Of a stretch of DNA of 7,171 nt, positions 1 through 6,096 are shown piece after piece. Source of the DNA: a bacterium (GTDB lineage: Bacteria; 4484-113; JALSIF01). The notes beneath the pieces were generated by a model. It saw only the letters and a list, made by a program, of their open reading frames with translations. It was not told where the DNA came from and did not search any database. Location: positions 1 to 7,171 of the forward strand of contig JALSIF010000001.1 of assembly GCA_026981635.1 (NCBI GenBank), in the 5' to 3' direction. Numbering within the stretch: the first letter of the stretch is position 1; the number at the start of each line of letters is the position of its first letter. The translations under genes and the position numbers were made by a program.

Positions 1-16
1 TTTGAAGGGTAAAGTA

Positions 17-35
17 CCCCTTCCCTCCCTCTCCC
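17..35 (-). other. Putative G-quadruplex motif downstream of the lipoprotein gene
   Basis: Read on the minus strand, four G-runs follow one another (GGG, GGG, GGG, GGGG) with loops of 3, 1 and 2 bases, which fits the standard short-loop G-quadruplex pattern. It lies about 50 bases past the stop of the minus-strand lipoprotein gene, so it would be in that gene's 3' untranslated RNA if transcription continues this far. The plus strand shows the matching pyrimidine tract. Any effect on termination or RNA stability is inference. Confidence 0.4.
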
Positions 36-36
36 A

Positions 37-62
37 GCTAGCTACCCGGTTTATCAGCTAGC
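37..62. repeat. Short inverted repeat, possible hairpin
   Basis: GCTAGCT (37-43) and AGCTAGC (56-62) are exact reverse complements separated by 12 bases, and CAGCTAGC also occurs twice as a direct repeat (35-42 and 55-62). On the minus strand this sits just downstream of the lipoprotein gene's stop codon and could form a 7-bp hairpin. No T-run follows it, so it is not a canonical intrinsic terminator. Confidence 0.35.
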
Positions 63-87
63 CCCTGCCCAGGCCTGGCTTTTCCGG

Positions 88-999
88 CTAAAAAAGGCCC
101 TGTTTTTGGGCATAGTCCCTCAGCGGAGCAGGCACCTCGTCAAGGCTCTTGAATCGGGTACGAATCACCGGTATCTGGCGCCAGTTCTCCTCGGTTACCC
201 GAGTCCTCTTCACCGGTTTAGTAAAGACACGGTCAAGTCCGCTGTTGAGGTCGTCAATCCACTTCTTCCGCTCTTCGGGGGTCATCTTCTCCACCTGGTT
301 GTACTCCTCCTCCGAGATCATCACTATGAACTTGGAGACCGCAGGAGCACCACCGAGATGCCAGAAGGACTCGGCAAGAACGCCATCCGCCCCATAGATG
401 CGAAGGTAGTAGACCCGAAGGCCATACTCCGGCCTGAGGTCCGCATTGCCGTAGCCAACCGCGTAGACGTCACGGTAGGCATCAACCAGCGATGGATCAG
501 TCATCTCCTGAACATAGACATCGCCGCGGGAGAAGTTATCCCTCTTGCCGAACTGAAGCTCTTCCCCCCGGAGGGGATTGAACACAAAGGAGCTTTCGCC
601 CTGAGCGGATGCCCTGTCAAGCATCTCGCGGGTAGGAAGCAAGCGATCTAACTTGATCCCATCGCCGAAGCTCCTGACCAGCATGCGGTCACTCTCACTC
701 ATCTCCTCCAAGGGAATCTGCTGGTGGGTGAGGTAGGGGCTGAGGCGGGGGTCAAGCTGGGCGATTCTCCTCACCTTCTGGAGATGGTCATACATGTAGA
801 ACTGGGCCCTGCTGCGCTGGCTAGCGGTCAGCTCCGCCAGGGGGTCGGCTGAAGAACTGGTGGAAGCCTGACTCCTGGGTGATGTGGTCTGGTCTGCCTT
901 TTGGTCACATCCCCAGAAACCAGAGATCACCAGCAGGAAAAGCAAAGCCCCCGCCACTAAACCCAACCTCAGGTCTGTCTTCCTCCTCTCTCTTTTCAT
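88..999 (-). CDS. Putative lipoprotein of unknown function
   Basis: The 303-residue product starts with a basic stretch (MKRERRK), a hydrophobic segment at about residues 12-29, and Gly30-Cys31, a likely lipidation site. The lipobox is imperfect (Phe-Trp-Gly-Cys), with Phe where Leu is usual. A Gln/Ser/Thr-rich linker (about 32-52) follows, as is common after lipidated cysteines. The remainder is soluble, with many Tyr and charged residues; I recognise no domain or catalytic motif. The C-terminal third (about 225-300) is charged and probably partly helical. The ATG start is supported by an ideal AAGGAGGT six bases upstream. The upstream gene on this strand ends 199 bases away, so the two may be transcribed separately. 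No function is claimed; that it is a real, exported protein is fairly secure. Confidence 0.78.
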   Translation of the reverse strand: MKRERRKTDLRLGLVAGALLFLLVISGFWGCDQKADQTTSPRSQASTSSSADPLAELTASQRSRAQFYMYDHLQKVRRIAQLDPRLSPYLTHQQIPLEEMSESDRMLVRSFGDGIKLDRLLPTREMLDRASAQGESSFVFNPLRGEELQFGKRDNFSRGDVYVQEMTDPSLVDAYRDVYAVGYGNADLRPEYGLRVYYLRIYGADGVLAESFWHLGGAPAVSKFIVMISEEEYNQVEKMTPEERKKWIDDLNSGLDRVFTKPVKRTRVTEENWRQIPVIRTRFKSLDEVPAPLRDYAQKQGLF

Positions 1000-1198
1000 C
1001 TTTACACCTCCTTCTCCTTTGTTGCCTCACTCGTTGCTCATCAAACGGGCGTCAACAGTCCTGACAAATATTAACTACCAAGATTGGATATCCCTAGCCC
1101 TAGAGATGGACTCATTATCACTCCCTCCTGTCAGCAGTCGTTTCCAATTTGGTTGGGGGAATTTCCTCCTCACTACATATATACGCTTGAGATGGCCT
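1000..1198. other. Intergenic region between oxidase and lipoprotein genes
   Basis: This 199-base gap is clearly less GC-rich than the flanking genes. It should carry the lipoprotein gene's promoter on the minus strand. TAATAT-like and GATAAT-like boxes can be read on that strand, but none has a convincing -35 at proper spacing, so no promoter is called. No hairpin with a T-run is visible after the oxidase stop, and I see no credible small gene. Confidence 0.4.
1006..1013 (-). promoter_or_regulatory. Strong Shine-Dalgarno for the lipoprotein gene
   Basis: The minus strand reads AAGGAGGT, fully complementary to the usual 16S rRNA 3' end, six bases before the ATG at 999. It fixes the start codon and suggests efficient translation. 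Confidence 0.85.
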
Positions 1199-2635
1199 TC
1201 AGGTTCCCGGCTTGCGGGAAAATTCTCCCAGGATTTTTCCCGGGTTGAGGATGCCCTGGGGGTCAAAGGCCCGCTTTAGGCGCGCCATGAGGGAAAGCTC
1301 CGCCTCACCGTACATCAGCCCAAGGTAGGCGGTCTTGGTCAGGCCCACCCCATGCTCACCGCTTATGGTCCCGCCAAGAGCTACCGCAGCTTCCATGAGC
1401 CTTTGGCGGAGCTCATCTATCCTCTCCCGGTCAACCTCGCCCGCCTGCTCCGGTGGTGAGAAGCCCTCAATGTGGAGGTTGCCGTCGCCGGCGTGGCCGT
1501 AGACGAAGAGGGCAAGCTCCGGGAGCAGTTTCTTCCAGCTGGAATAGATCTTTCCGATGAAGGCGGGCAGGGCGGTGCGGGGGACGCAGAGGTCCTCGTT
1601 TATAAGCTCCAGCCCCTGGGTGAAGAGGGCGCCGTGGAGGGACTTTCTTATCTGCCACACCCGCTCGCGCTCCCCCTCGGGGCAGGGGAGAAACCTCCCC
1701 CCGCCTTCCGACCGGGCGAGGACCTCCTCAACCTGGCCGAGCCTGCGGCGGGCCTCCTCCGGGGTGTCTCCCTCACACTCCACCAGGAGCAGACACCAGC
1801 GTCCCTGGGCAAGCTCCTCCCTGCCCACCCCGGGGAGGGAGAGGCGCTGGGTCTCGGCCACCAGCCTGACGCAGGAGCGGTCCATGAACTCCAGGGCACG
1901 CAGAGGGAGGCGGTGGCGGACCAGGGTGGCGGCGGCGCTGAGGGCACCGCTCTCTTCTGCATAGAGTACAGTCGCAGTGGCCAGGGCGTCGGGCAGGGGG
2001 GTCAGTTTCAGGGCGATCTGGGTGATTATCCCCAAGGTGCCCTCGCTTCCCACCATGAGGCTGACCAGGTCGTAGCCGGCCACATCCTTGCGGGTGGCCC
2101 GGCCCACCTGGATCACCTCGCCGGTGCCGATCACCGCCCGCAGGGCCAGCACCTGGTCCCGGGTCACCCCATAGCGCACCGCCAGCATCCCGCCTGCATT
2201 CTCCGCCACCGTCCCGCCCACCGTGCAGAAGGCGGAGCTTCCCGGGTCGGCGGCATACTGGAGGTTGTGCTTAGCGGCGATGCGGTTTAGCTCCCCCACC
2301 ACCATGCCCGGCTCCACCACCGCCACCTGCTCGTCGGGGTCCAGGGAGAGGAGCCGGTTCATCCGGTTTAGGTCCAGCACCAGCCCGCCCGAAGCCGGCA
2401 CCGCTCCGCCGGTAAGGCCGCTTGCCGCCCCTCGCGGGGTGAGGGGGACCGAGTGGGCAAGGCAGGCGCGCACTATCTCCACCACCTCGGCTTCACTTTC
2501 CGGCTGGGCCACTGCCAGGGGGAGGCGAGTAAGCTTGCTTGCGTCGCGGGAGTAGGCGACGAGGTCCTCCCGCTCGGTGAGAAGGCGATCACCGAGCAGT
2601 CTGCGGAGATGGGCGATAAGCTCAGCCTGGGACAT
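1199..2635 (-). CDS. FAD-linked oxidase, GlcD / D-lactate dehydrogenase type
   Basis: This 478-residue flavoprotein belongs to the VAO/PCMH-type FAD family that oxidises D-2-hydroxy acids such as glycolate or D-lactate. The FAD-binding half shows PRGAASGLTGG (67-77), VEPGMVVGELN (108-117), the DPGSSAFCTVGGTVAENAGG region (130-149) and VGSEGTLGIIT (195-205). The C-terminal half has HAGDGNLH (381-388) and GEHGVG (426-431), whose histidines and glutamate bind the metal and substrate in characterised relatives, then FDPQGILNPGKI (457-468). Length matches GlcD-like proteins. The ATG at 2635 is the natural start: the frame stays open further upstream, but only through antisense of the neighbouring gene, and similarity begins after this Met. 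Its Shine-Dalgarno is weak (AGAGG only two bases away). No iron-sulfur GlcF partner adjoins it, so it may act alone or with an unlinked partner. The exact substrate cannot be read from sequence. Confidence 0.93.
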   Translation of the reverse strand: MSQAELIAHLRRLLGDRLLTEREDLVAYSRDASKLTRLPLAVAQPESEAEVVEIVRACLAHSVPLTPRGAASGLTGGAVPASGGLVLDLNRMNRLLSLDPDEQVAVVEPGMVVGELNRIAAKHNLQYAADPGSSAFCTVGGTVAENAGGMLAVRYGVTRDQVLALRAVIGTGEVIQVGRATRKDVAGYDLVSLMVGSEGTLGIITQIALKLTPLPDALATATVLYAEESGALSAAATLVRHRLPLRALEFMDRSCVRLVAETQRLSLPGVGREELAQGRWCLLLVECEGDTPEEARRRLGQVEEVLARSEGGGRFLPCPEGERERVWQIRKSLHGALFTQGLELINEDLCVPRTALPAFIGKIYSSWKKLLPELALFVYGHAGDGNLHIEGFSPPEQAGEVDRERIDELRQRLMEAAVALGGTISGEHGVGLTKTAYLGLMYGEAELSLMARLKRAFDPQGILNPGKILGEFSRKPGT

Positions 2636-2662
2636 GGCCTCTGGAGTGTAATCATAGGGCAG

Positions 2663-2692
2663 GTCCCGGTGAACAGGGGAGGGACCGGGGAC
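2663..2692. repeat. Imperfect hairpin in the divergent intergenic region
   Basis: GTCCCGGT (2663-2670) pairs with 2684-2692 (ACCGGGGAC), giving 8 base pairs with one bulged G and a 13-base loop. It lies between the divergent oxidase and DUF4139 genes. It could be an operator or leader structure, or simply chance in GC-rich DNA. No convincing -35/-10 pair was found for either gene here. Confidence 0.3.
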
Positions 2693-2718
2693 AGTCAGTA
2701 GAGGAAGACTTACCTGAT

Positions 2719-2723
2719 GGAGG
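2719..2723 (+). promoter_or_regulatory. Shine-Dalgarno choosing the internal ATG of the DUF4139 gene
   Basis: GGAGG lies 8 bases before the ATG at 2732. It overlaps the first possible ATG (2717), which has only a distant GAGGA upstream. This favours 2732 as the start, five codons later than the longest frame. Confidence 0.6.
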
Positions 2724-2731
2724 CAAGCACT

Positions 2732-4138
2732 ATGGGGGCAAAGATTCCCAGCTGGACCCGGAGAGGGGCAGGCTTTTTGGTGGCAGGACTGACTGCAGCC
2801 CTGCTGGTCATGGTGGGGGCGGGCCCCTCGCAAAGCCAGGCGGGGCAAAGGGACAAGGAAACCTATGTGACGGTCTACAACGGCGGCTTCGGCCTGGTCA
2901 GGCAGATCATGGCGGTAAGCCTCCCCAAGGGGGAGAGCAGGCTGGAGATGACCGAGGTGGCGGCCCGGCTGGAGCCGCCCTCGGTGAAGTTTGCCCCCCT
3001 GGGGGGAAGCGGCTTTACTGTCTTGGAGCAGAACTTTGACTACGACCTGGTGGGGTCGGGAAAGCTCCTCAGCAAGTACATCGGCCAAACCATCGGCCTA
3101 CGGATGGAGGACGGCACCCTGAGACAGGTAAAGCTTCTGGCGGTGGAGGGGGGCCGGCTGGTGGTGCAGGAGGGAGATAGGATCCTCATTGATCCGGAGG
3201 GGAAGGTTGAGCTGCCCCCCGCCCTGGGGACCCTGCGGCTAAAGCCCACCCTGAGCTGGGTAGTGGAGGCTCCCCGCCCCTACCGGGGCAAGGCGGAGCT
3301 TACCTACCTCACCCAGGGGATCTCCTGGGAGGCCGACTACATCCTGGCCCTCACCCCGGACGAGGAGGCCGCCTCCCTGGACGGCTGGATCACCCTGACC
3401 AACAACAGCGGGGCAAGCTACCTAGGGGCAAGGGTGAAGCTGGTTGCGGGTGAGGTGAGCCGGGCGCGGCCGCCCTACGAGGTGATGCGGGGAATGGCAG
3501 CAGAGGCCAAGGCGGCCCCCGGGGTCTCGGAGGAGCAGTTCTTTGAGTACCACCTCTACACCCTGGAGCGCCCCACCGACATCCTGGACCGCCAGCAGAA
3601 GCAGGTGAAGCTGCTTTCTGCGCCCAGGGTAAAGATCAGCAAGGAGTACCTGCTTCAGCGCTCGGGGGATGTGGCGGTGACGGTCATCTTTACCAACTCC
3701 GAGGAGGCGGGCCTGGGGCTTCCCCTGCCCAAGGGGAAGGTCAAGGTGATGAAGCAGGACTCAAGCGGCAGCCTGCAGCTGGTGGGGGAGGACTGGATCC
3801 AGCACACCCCCAAAGATGAGACGGTAAGGCTCAGGGTGGGGACCGCCTTTGACATCAAGGGGACGGTCACCCTGACCGAGCAGAAGAAGCTCAGCAAGGA
3901 CGTGTGGCGCTACTCCTACCGGGTGGAAGTCAGGAACCACAAGGATGAGCCGGTGGTGGTGAAGTATCGCCACTTTGTGAGCTACAACTTTGAGATCTTA
4001 AAGGAGAGCCTGCCCCACAAGAAGGTGGAGAACAACCAGGTGGAGTGGGACATCCCGGTGCCGGCAGAGGGCAAGAAGGTGCTCACCTTCACCTACCTGC
4101 AGGGCCAGGGAGTAGGGGTGCCTGTGCTCATGCCCTAA
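2732..4138 (+). CDS. Exported DUF4139 domain-containing protein
   Basis: The product is 468 residues from the ATG at 2732 (473 from 2717). A signal peptide is clear: a basic WTRR, a hydrophobic core (about 14-30) and a Ser-Gln-Ala site near residue 37, so the mature protein is probably periplasmic or surface-located. The mature N-terminus carries a VTVYNGGFGLVRQ stretch (46-58) seen at the start of this group. The DUF4139 core includes GISWEADYIL (196-205), WITLTNNSGASYLGARVKLVAGEV (about 219-242) and the terminal beta-rich VEWDIPVPAEGKKVLTFTY (437-455). The typical N-terminal DUF4140 region is not evident. The fold is expected to be beta-rich; the biochemical role of the family is unknown. 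It diverges from the oxidase gene and converges on ruvB with only six bases between stop codons. Confidence 0.9.
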   Translation: MGAKIPSWTRRGAGFLVAGLTAALLVMVGAGPSQSQAGQRDKETYVTVYNGGFGLVRQIMAVSLPKGESRLEMTEVAARLEPPSVKFAPLGGSGFTVLEQNFDYDLVGSGKLLSKYIGQTIGLRMEDGTLRQVKLLAVEGGRLVVQEGDRILIDPEGKVELPPALGTLRLKPTLSWVVEAPRPYRGKAELTYLTQGISWEADYILALTPDEEAASLDGWITLTNNSGASYLGARVKLVAGEVSRARPPYEVMRGMAAEAKAAPGVSEEQFFEYHLYTLERPTDILDRQQKQVKLLSAPRVKISKEYLLQRSGDVAVTVIFTNSEEAGLGLPLPKGKVKVMKQDSSGSLQLVGEDWIQHTPKDETVRLRVGTAFDIKGTVTLTEQKKLSKDVWRYSYRVEVRNHKDEPVVVKYRHFVSYNFEILKESLPHKKVENNQVEWDIPVPAEGKKVLTFTYLQGQGVGVPVLMP

Positions 4139-4144
4139 GGGTCT

Positions 4145-5206
4145 CTAGCCCTCCCCGGTTTCATCAAACAGGCCAGGTTCCCCGCCGATTGACGGAGGAG
4201 GGGGGAGGCCTAGCAGCTCAAAGGCCCGGCGGGTGGCCACCCGGCCGCGGGGGGTACGCTTGATGAAGCCCATCTGGATGAGGTAGGGCTCGTAGACCTC
4301 GCTCAGGGTGTCGCGTTCCTCGCCCAGGGCGGCGGCCAGGGTGTCCAGGCCCACCGGCCCGCCCTCAAACTTCTCCACGATGGTCTCCAGGATGCGGCGG
4401 TCCATCCGGTCAAGGCCGTGCTCGTCCACCCCGGCCAGGGTGAGGGCGCGGTCCACATCCTCCTCCTCCGCCTGGGGCTTGCCCTCCACCTGAACCCAGT
4501 CGCGCACTCGCTTGAGCAGGCGGATGGCGATGCGGGGCGTGCCCCGACCGCGCCGGGCCAGGGCTTCCACCGCCTGGTCGCTGATGGCAAGCTCCAGCAC
4601 CCGGGCGGCCCGGCGGATGATCACCGCCAGCTCCTCCGGAGTGTAGGGGGAGAAGTGGAAGGTGTGGCCGAAGCGGGAGCGCATGGGCCCGGTGAGCAGT
4701 CCGCTTCGGGTGGTGGCCCCGATGAGGGTGAAGGGCTCAAGCTCAAGGCGCACCGTGCGGGCCCCCGGCCCCTGGCCGATGACCACGTCCACCCGAAAGT
4801 CCTCCATGGCCGGGTAAAGGGTCTCCTCCACCGGCCGGGAGAGGCGGTGGACCTCGTCAATGAAGAGCACATCCCCCCGCTCCAGGGAGGTGAGGATGGA
4901 AACCAGGTCGCCGGTCCGCTCCAGCACCGGCCCGCTGGTGGCGATGAGCCGGCTGCCCAGCTCCTCAGCGATGACATAGGCCAGGGTGGTCTTGCCCAGT
5001 CCGGGGGGACCGGCAAGCAGAATATGCTCCAGCGGCTCGCTCCGCGCCCGGGCCGCCTTGAGCATCACCCCAAGCTGGCGCACCAGGTCGGCCTTGATCC
5101 TGCCGCCGGCGGAAAACTCCTCCAGAGTGCGGGGTCTTAGCTCTGCCGGAGCATAAATATCCGCCGGCTGGGGCTCGGAGCCTATCAGGCGGCCTTCGCC
5201 TTCCAT
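4145..5206 (-). CDS. ruvB: Holliday junction branch migration ATPase RuvB
   Basis: RuvB is the hexameric AAA+ motor that, with RuvA, drives branch migration of Holliday junctions in recombination and repair. In this 353-residue protein Walker A is GPPGLGKT (66-73), Walker B LFIDEVH (114-120), sensor 1 GATTRSG (163-169) and the arginine-finger segment MRSRFG (175-180). The C-terminal winged-helix DNA-binding domain includes GGPVGLDTLAAALGEERDT (282-300) and RTPRGRVAT (317-325). Length and motifs are typical, so it looks intact. ruvA and ruvC are not adjacent: the upstream gene is divergent and the downstream gene convergent, so ruvB is transcribed alone here. No Shine-Dalgarno precedes the ATG, and a TAGAAT box ends only nine bases before it, so the mRNA may be leaderless or nearly so. 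I see no LexA-type box of the common kinds. Confidence 0.97.
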   Translation of the reverse strand: MEGEGRLIGSEPQPADIYAPAELRPRTLEEFSAGGRIKADLVRQLGVMLKAARARSEPLEHILLAGPPGLGKTTLAYVIAEELGSRLIATSGPVLERTGDLVSILTSLERGDVLFIDEVHRLSRPVEETLYPAMEDFRVDVVIGQGPGARTVRLELEPFTLIGATTRSGLLTGPMRSRFGHTFHFSPYTPEELAVIIRRAARVLELAISDQAVEALARRGRGTPRIAIRLLKRVRDWVQVEGKPQAEEEDVDRALTLAGVDEHGLDRMDRRILETIVEKFEGGPVGLDTLAAALGEERDTLSEVYEPYLIQMGFIKRTPRGRVATRRAFELLGLPPPPSIGGEPGLFDETGEG

Positions 5207-5215
5207 GCTAGGGGC

Positions 5216-5245
5216 ATTCTAACAGCCACCATAAGGGACTAGAAT
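5216..5245. promoter_or_regulatory. Putative divergent promoter pair, ruvB / PEBP gene
   Basis: ATTCTA (5216-5221) and TAGAAT (5240-5245) form an exact 6-bp inverted repeat with 18 bases between. On each strand TAGAAT matches the bacterial -10 consensus TATAAT in 5 of 6 positions and lies 9 to 16 bases before the likely start codon (5206 on minus, 5262 on plus). The -10 of one gene falls about where the -35 of the other would be, but each -35 matches TTGACA poorly (plus strand TTCTAA at 5217-5222). The dyad could instead be an operator. Prediction only. Confidence 0.4.
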
Positions 5246-5250
5246 AGGGG

Positions 5251-5255
5251 GGAGG
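5251..5255 (+). promoter_or_regulatory. Shine-Dalgarno choosing the start of the PEBP gene
   Basis: GGAGG touches the first ATG (5256) but lies six bases before the second in-frame ATG (5262). Proper spacing therefore favours 5262, two codons later than the longest frame. Confidence 0.65.
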
Positions 5256-5261
5256 ATGAAG

Positions 5262-5861
5262 ATGCTCGGCCCCGTGAGGCTCTCGCTGATACTCATTTTC
5301 ACGGTGGCTCTGGTCACCCTTTCTTCCTGCCCCAAGGAGAAGGAACCCGAGGGCGGACCTGCCCCAACCTCAGCAAAGATGCAGGCCGAGCAGCAGGAGG
5401 AGGTGAGCAAGGTGGCAAGGCTTAGGCTAAGCTCTCCCGCCTTTGAGCACGGTCAGCCCATCCCCTCCCGCTATACGGCGGACGGCGAGGATATAAGTCC
5501 ACCCCTGGTGATTGAGGGAATCCCGCCGGGGACCAAGAGCCTGGTGCTTATCATGGACGACCCCGACGCACCCATCGGCCTGTGGGTCCACTGGGTGGTC
5601 TTTAACATCCCGCCCGACACCACCAAGATTGAGGAGGGGGTGGAGCCGCCGGGGACCCCGGGGACAAACAGCTGGCGCCGCACCGGCTACGGGGGCCCTG
5701 CACCGCCCAGCGGTACCCACCGCTACTTCTTCAGGGTCTACGCCCTGGACACCGTGCTGGACCTTTCCGAGGGGGCAAACAAGCGCCAGGTGGAGCACGC
5801 CATGGAGGGCCACATCCTGGCCATGGGCGAGCTTATGGGCACCTACTCCCGCAAGCGCTGA
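5262..5861 (+). CDS. PEBP / YbhB-YbcL (Raf kinase inhibitor-like) family lipoprotein
   Basis: The product is 199 residues from ATG 5262 (201 from 5256). The N-terminus is a lipoprotein signal with a good lipobox Leu-Ser-Ser-Cys (Cys23), then a charged, proline-rich linker (about 24-50). The PEBP domain fills the rest: SLVLIMDDPDAP (93-104), His110-Trp111 in VHWVVFNIP, and the ligand-pocket signature GYGGPAPPSGTHRY (142-155), ending with EHAMEGHILAMGELMGTYSRK. Bacterial YbhB/YbcL proteins share this fold with eukaryotic phosphatidylethanolamine-binding proteins, but their ligand and role are mostly unknown. The domain looks complete. Lipidation would anchor it to a membrane facing outside the cytoplasm. 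It is divergent from ruvB and has no cotranscribed neighbour. Confidence 0.94.
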   Translation: MLGPVRLSLILIFTVALVTLSSCPKEKEPEGGPAPTSAKMQAEQQEEVSKVARLRLSSPAFEHGQPIPSRYTADGEDISPPLVIEGIPPGTKSLVLIMDDPDAPIGLWVHWVVFNIPPDTTKIEEGVEPPGTPGTNSWRRTGYGGPAPPSGTHRYFFRVYALDTVLDLSEGANKRQVEHAMEGHILAMGELMGTYSRKR

Positions 5862-5977
5862 GGCGGGAAAGGGCTCACCGAAAGAGGGGAAACCAGCCGG
5901 GAAAAGCTCAGACAAAGGGCTGGGAGATGACGACATCAGGCAAAGCCCCAGCGCACAGAGAAGGGGTCTGGCGAGGG
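5862..5977. other. Non-coding stretch after the PEBP gene
   Basis: This purine-rich, GC-rich stretch follows the PEBP stop. I see no plus-strand hairpin with a T-run and no ribosome-binding-site-supported small gene. The open frames crossing it are extensions of antisense or off-frame readings of the PEBP gene. Confidence 0.4.
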
Positions 5978-6009
5978 AAAAAAAATAAACCCGCCCCCGG
6001 AGGGGCGGG
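5978..6009 (-). terminator. Intrinsic terminator for leftward transcription
   Basis: CCCGCCCC (5990-5997) and GGGGCGGG (6002-6009) form a perfect 8-bp GC stem with a 4-base loop. On the minus strand the stem is followed at once by TTT, A and eight Ts (5989 down to 5978), a textbook Rho-independent terminator. It is about 66 bases past the stop of the CARF-HEPN gene and faces the right way to end its transcript. On the plus strand no T-run follows, so it is a poor terminator for the PEBP gene, though the hairpin could block 3' decay. Confidence 0.88.
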
Positions 6010-6072
6010 ACGGGATGAATGAGAGCGAACCCACCTAAGTATACCCCAAATGGGCCCAAAGTGTTTACACCG

Positions 6073-6096
6073 GCCCTAGTAGGGGGGTCCTAGGGC
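6073..6096. repeat. Inverted repeat at the composition boundary, over a stop codon
   Basis: GCCCTAG (6073-6079) and CTAGGGC (6090-6096) are exact reverse complements with a 10-base G-rich spacer. The left arm contains the CARF-HEPN gene's TAG stop (minus strand 6078-6076) and the right arm encodes part of its last residues. AT-rich DNA begins directly to the right. It could be a recombination scar, a hairpin or chance. Confidence 0.4.

Noticed and set aside
1472-2290. 272-codon plus-strand open frame inside the oxidase gene
   Set aside because: It is antisense to the FAD-linked oxidase, whose motifs are unambiguous. Composition is that of a shadow frame.
2636-3088. N-terminal extension of the oxidase frame on the minus strand
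   Set aside because: It runs antisense through the signal peptide and early part of the DUF4139 gene, its residues are low-complexity, and oxidase similarity begins only after the Met at 2635.
4418-5140. 240-codon plus-strand open frame inside ruvB
   Set aside because: It is antisense to a clear ruvB, rich in Gly/Pro/Arg/His as expected for a shadow frame in GC-rich DNA, and has no recognisable motif.
5236-5254. Second copy of the boundary sequence near 6076-6088 (CTAG followed by a G6 run)
   Set aside because: The likeness is short, gapped and dominated by the G-run, so chance in GC-rich DNA is the simpler explanation.
5207-5261. LexA-type SOS operator upstream of ruvB
   Set aside because: Neither CTGT-N8-ACAG nor GAAC-N4-GTTC is present in the gap. 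The only dyad is the TAGAAT pair.
5427-6059. 210-codon minus-strand open frame over the PEBP gene and intergenic region
   Set aside because: It overlaps the real PEBP gene in antisense and crosses the intrinsic terminator. No domain is seen.
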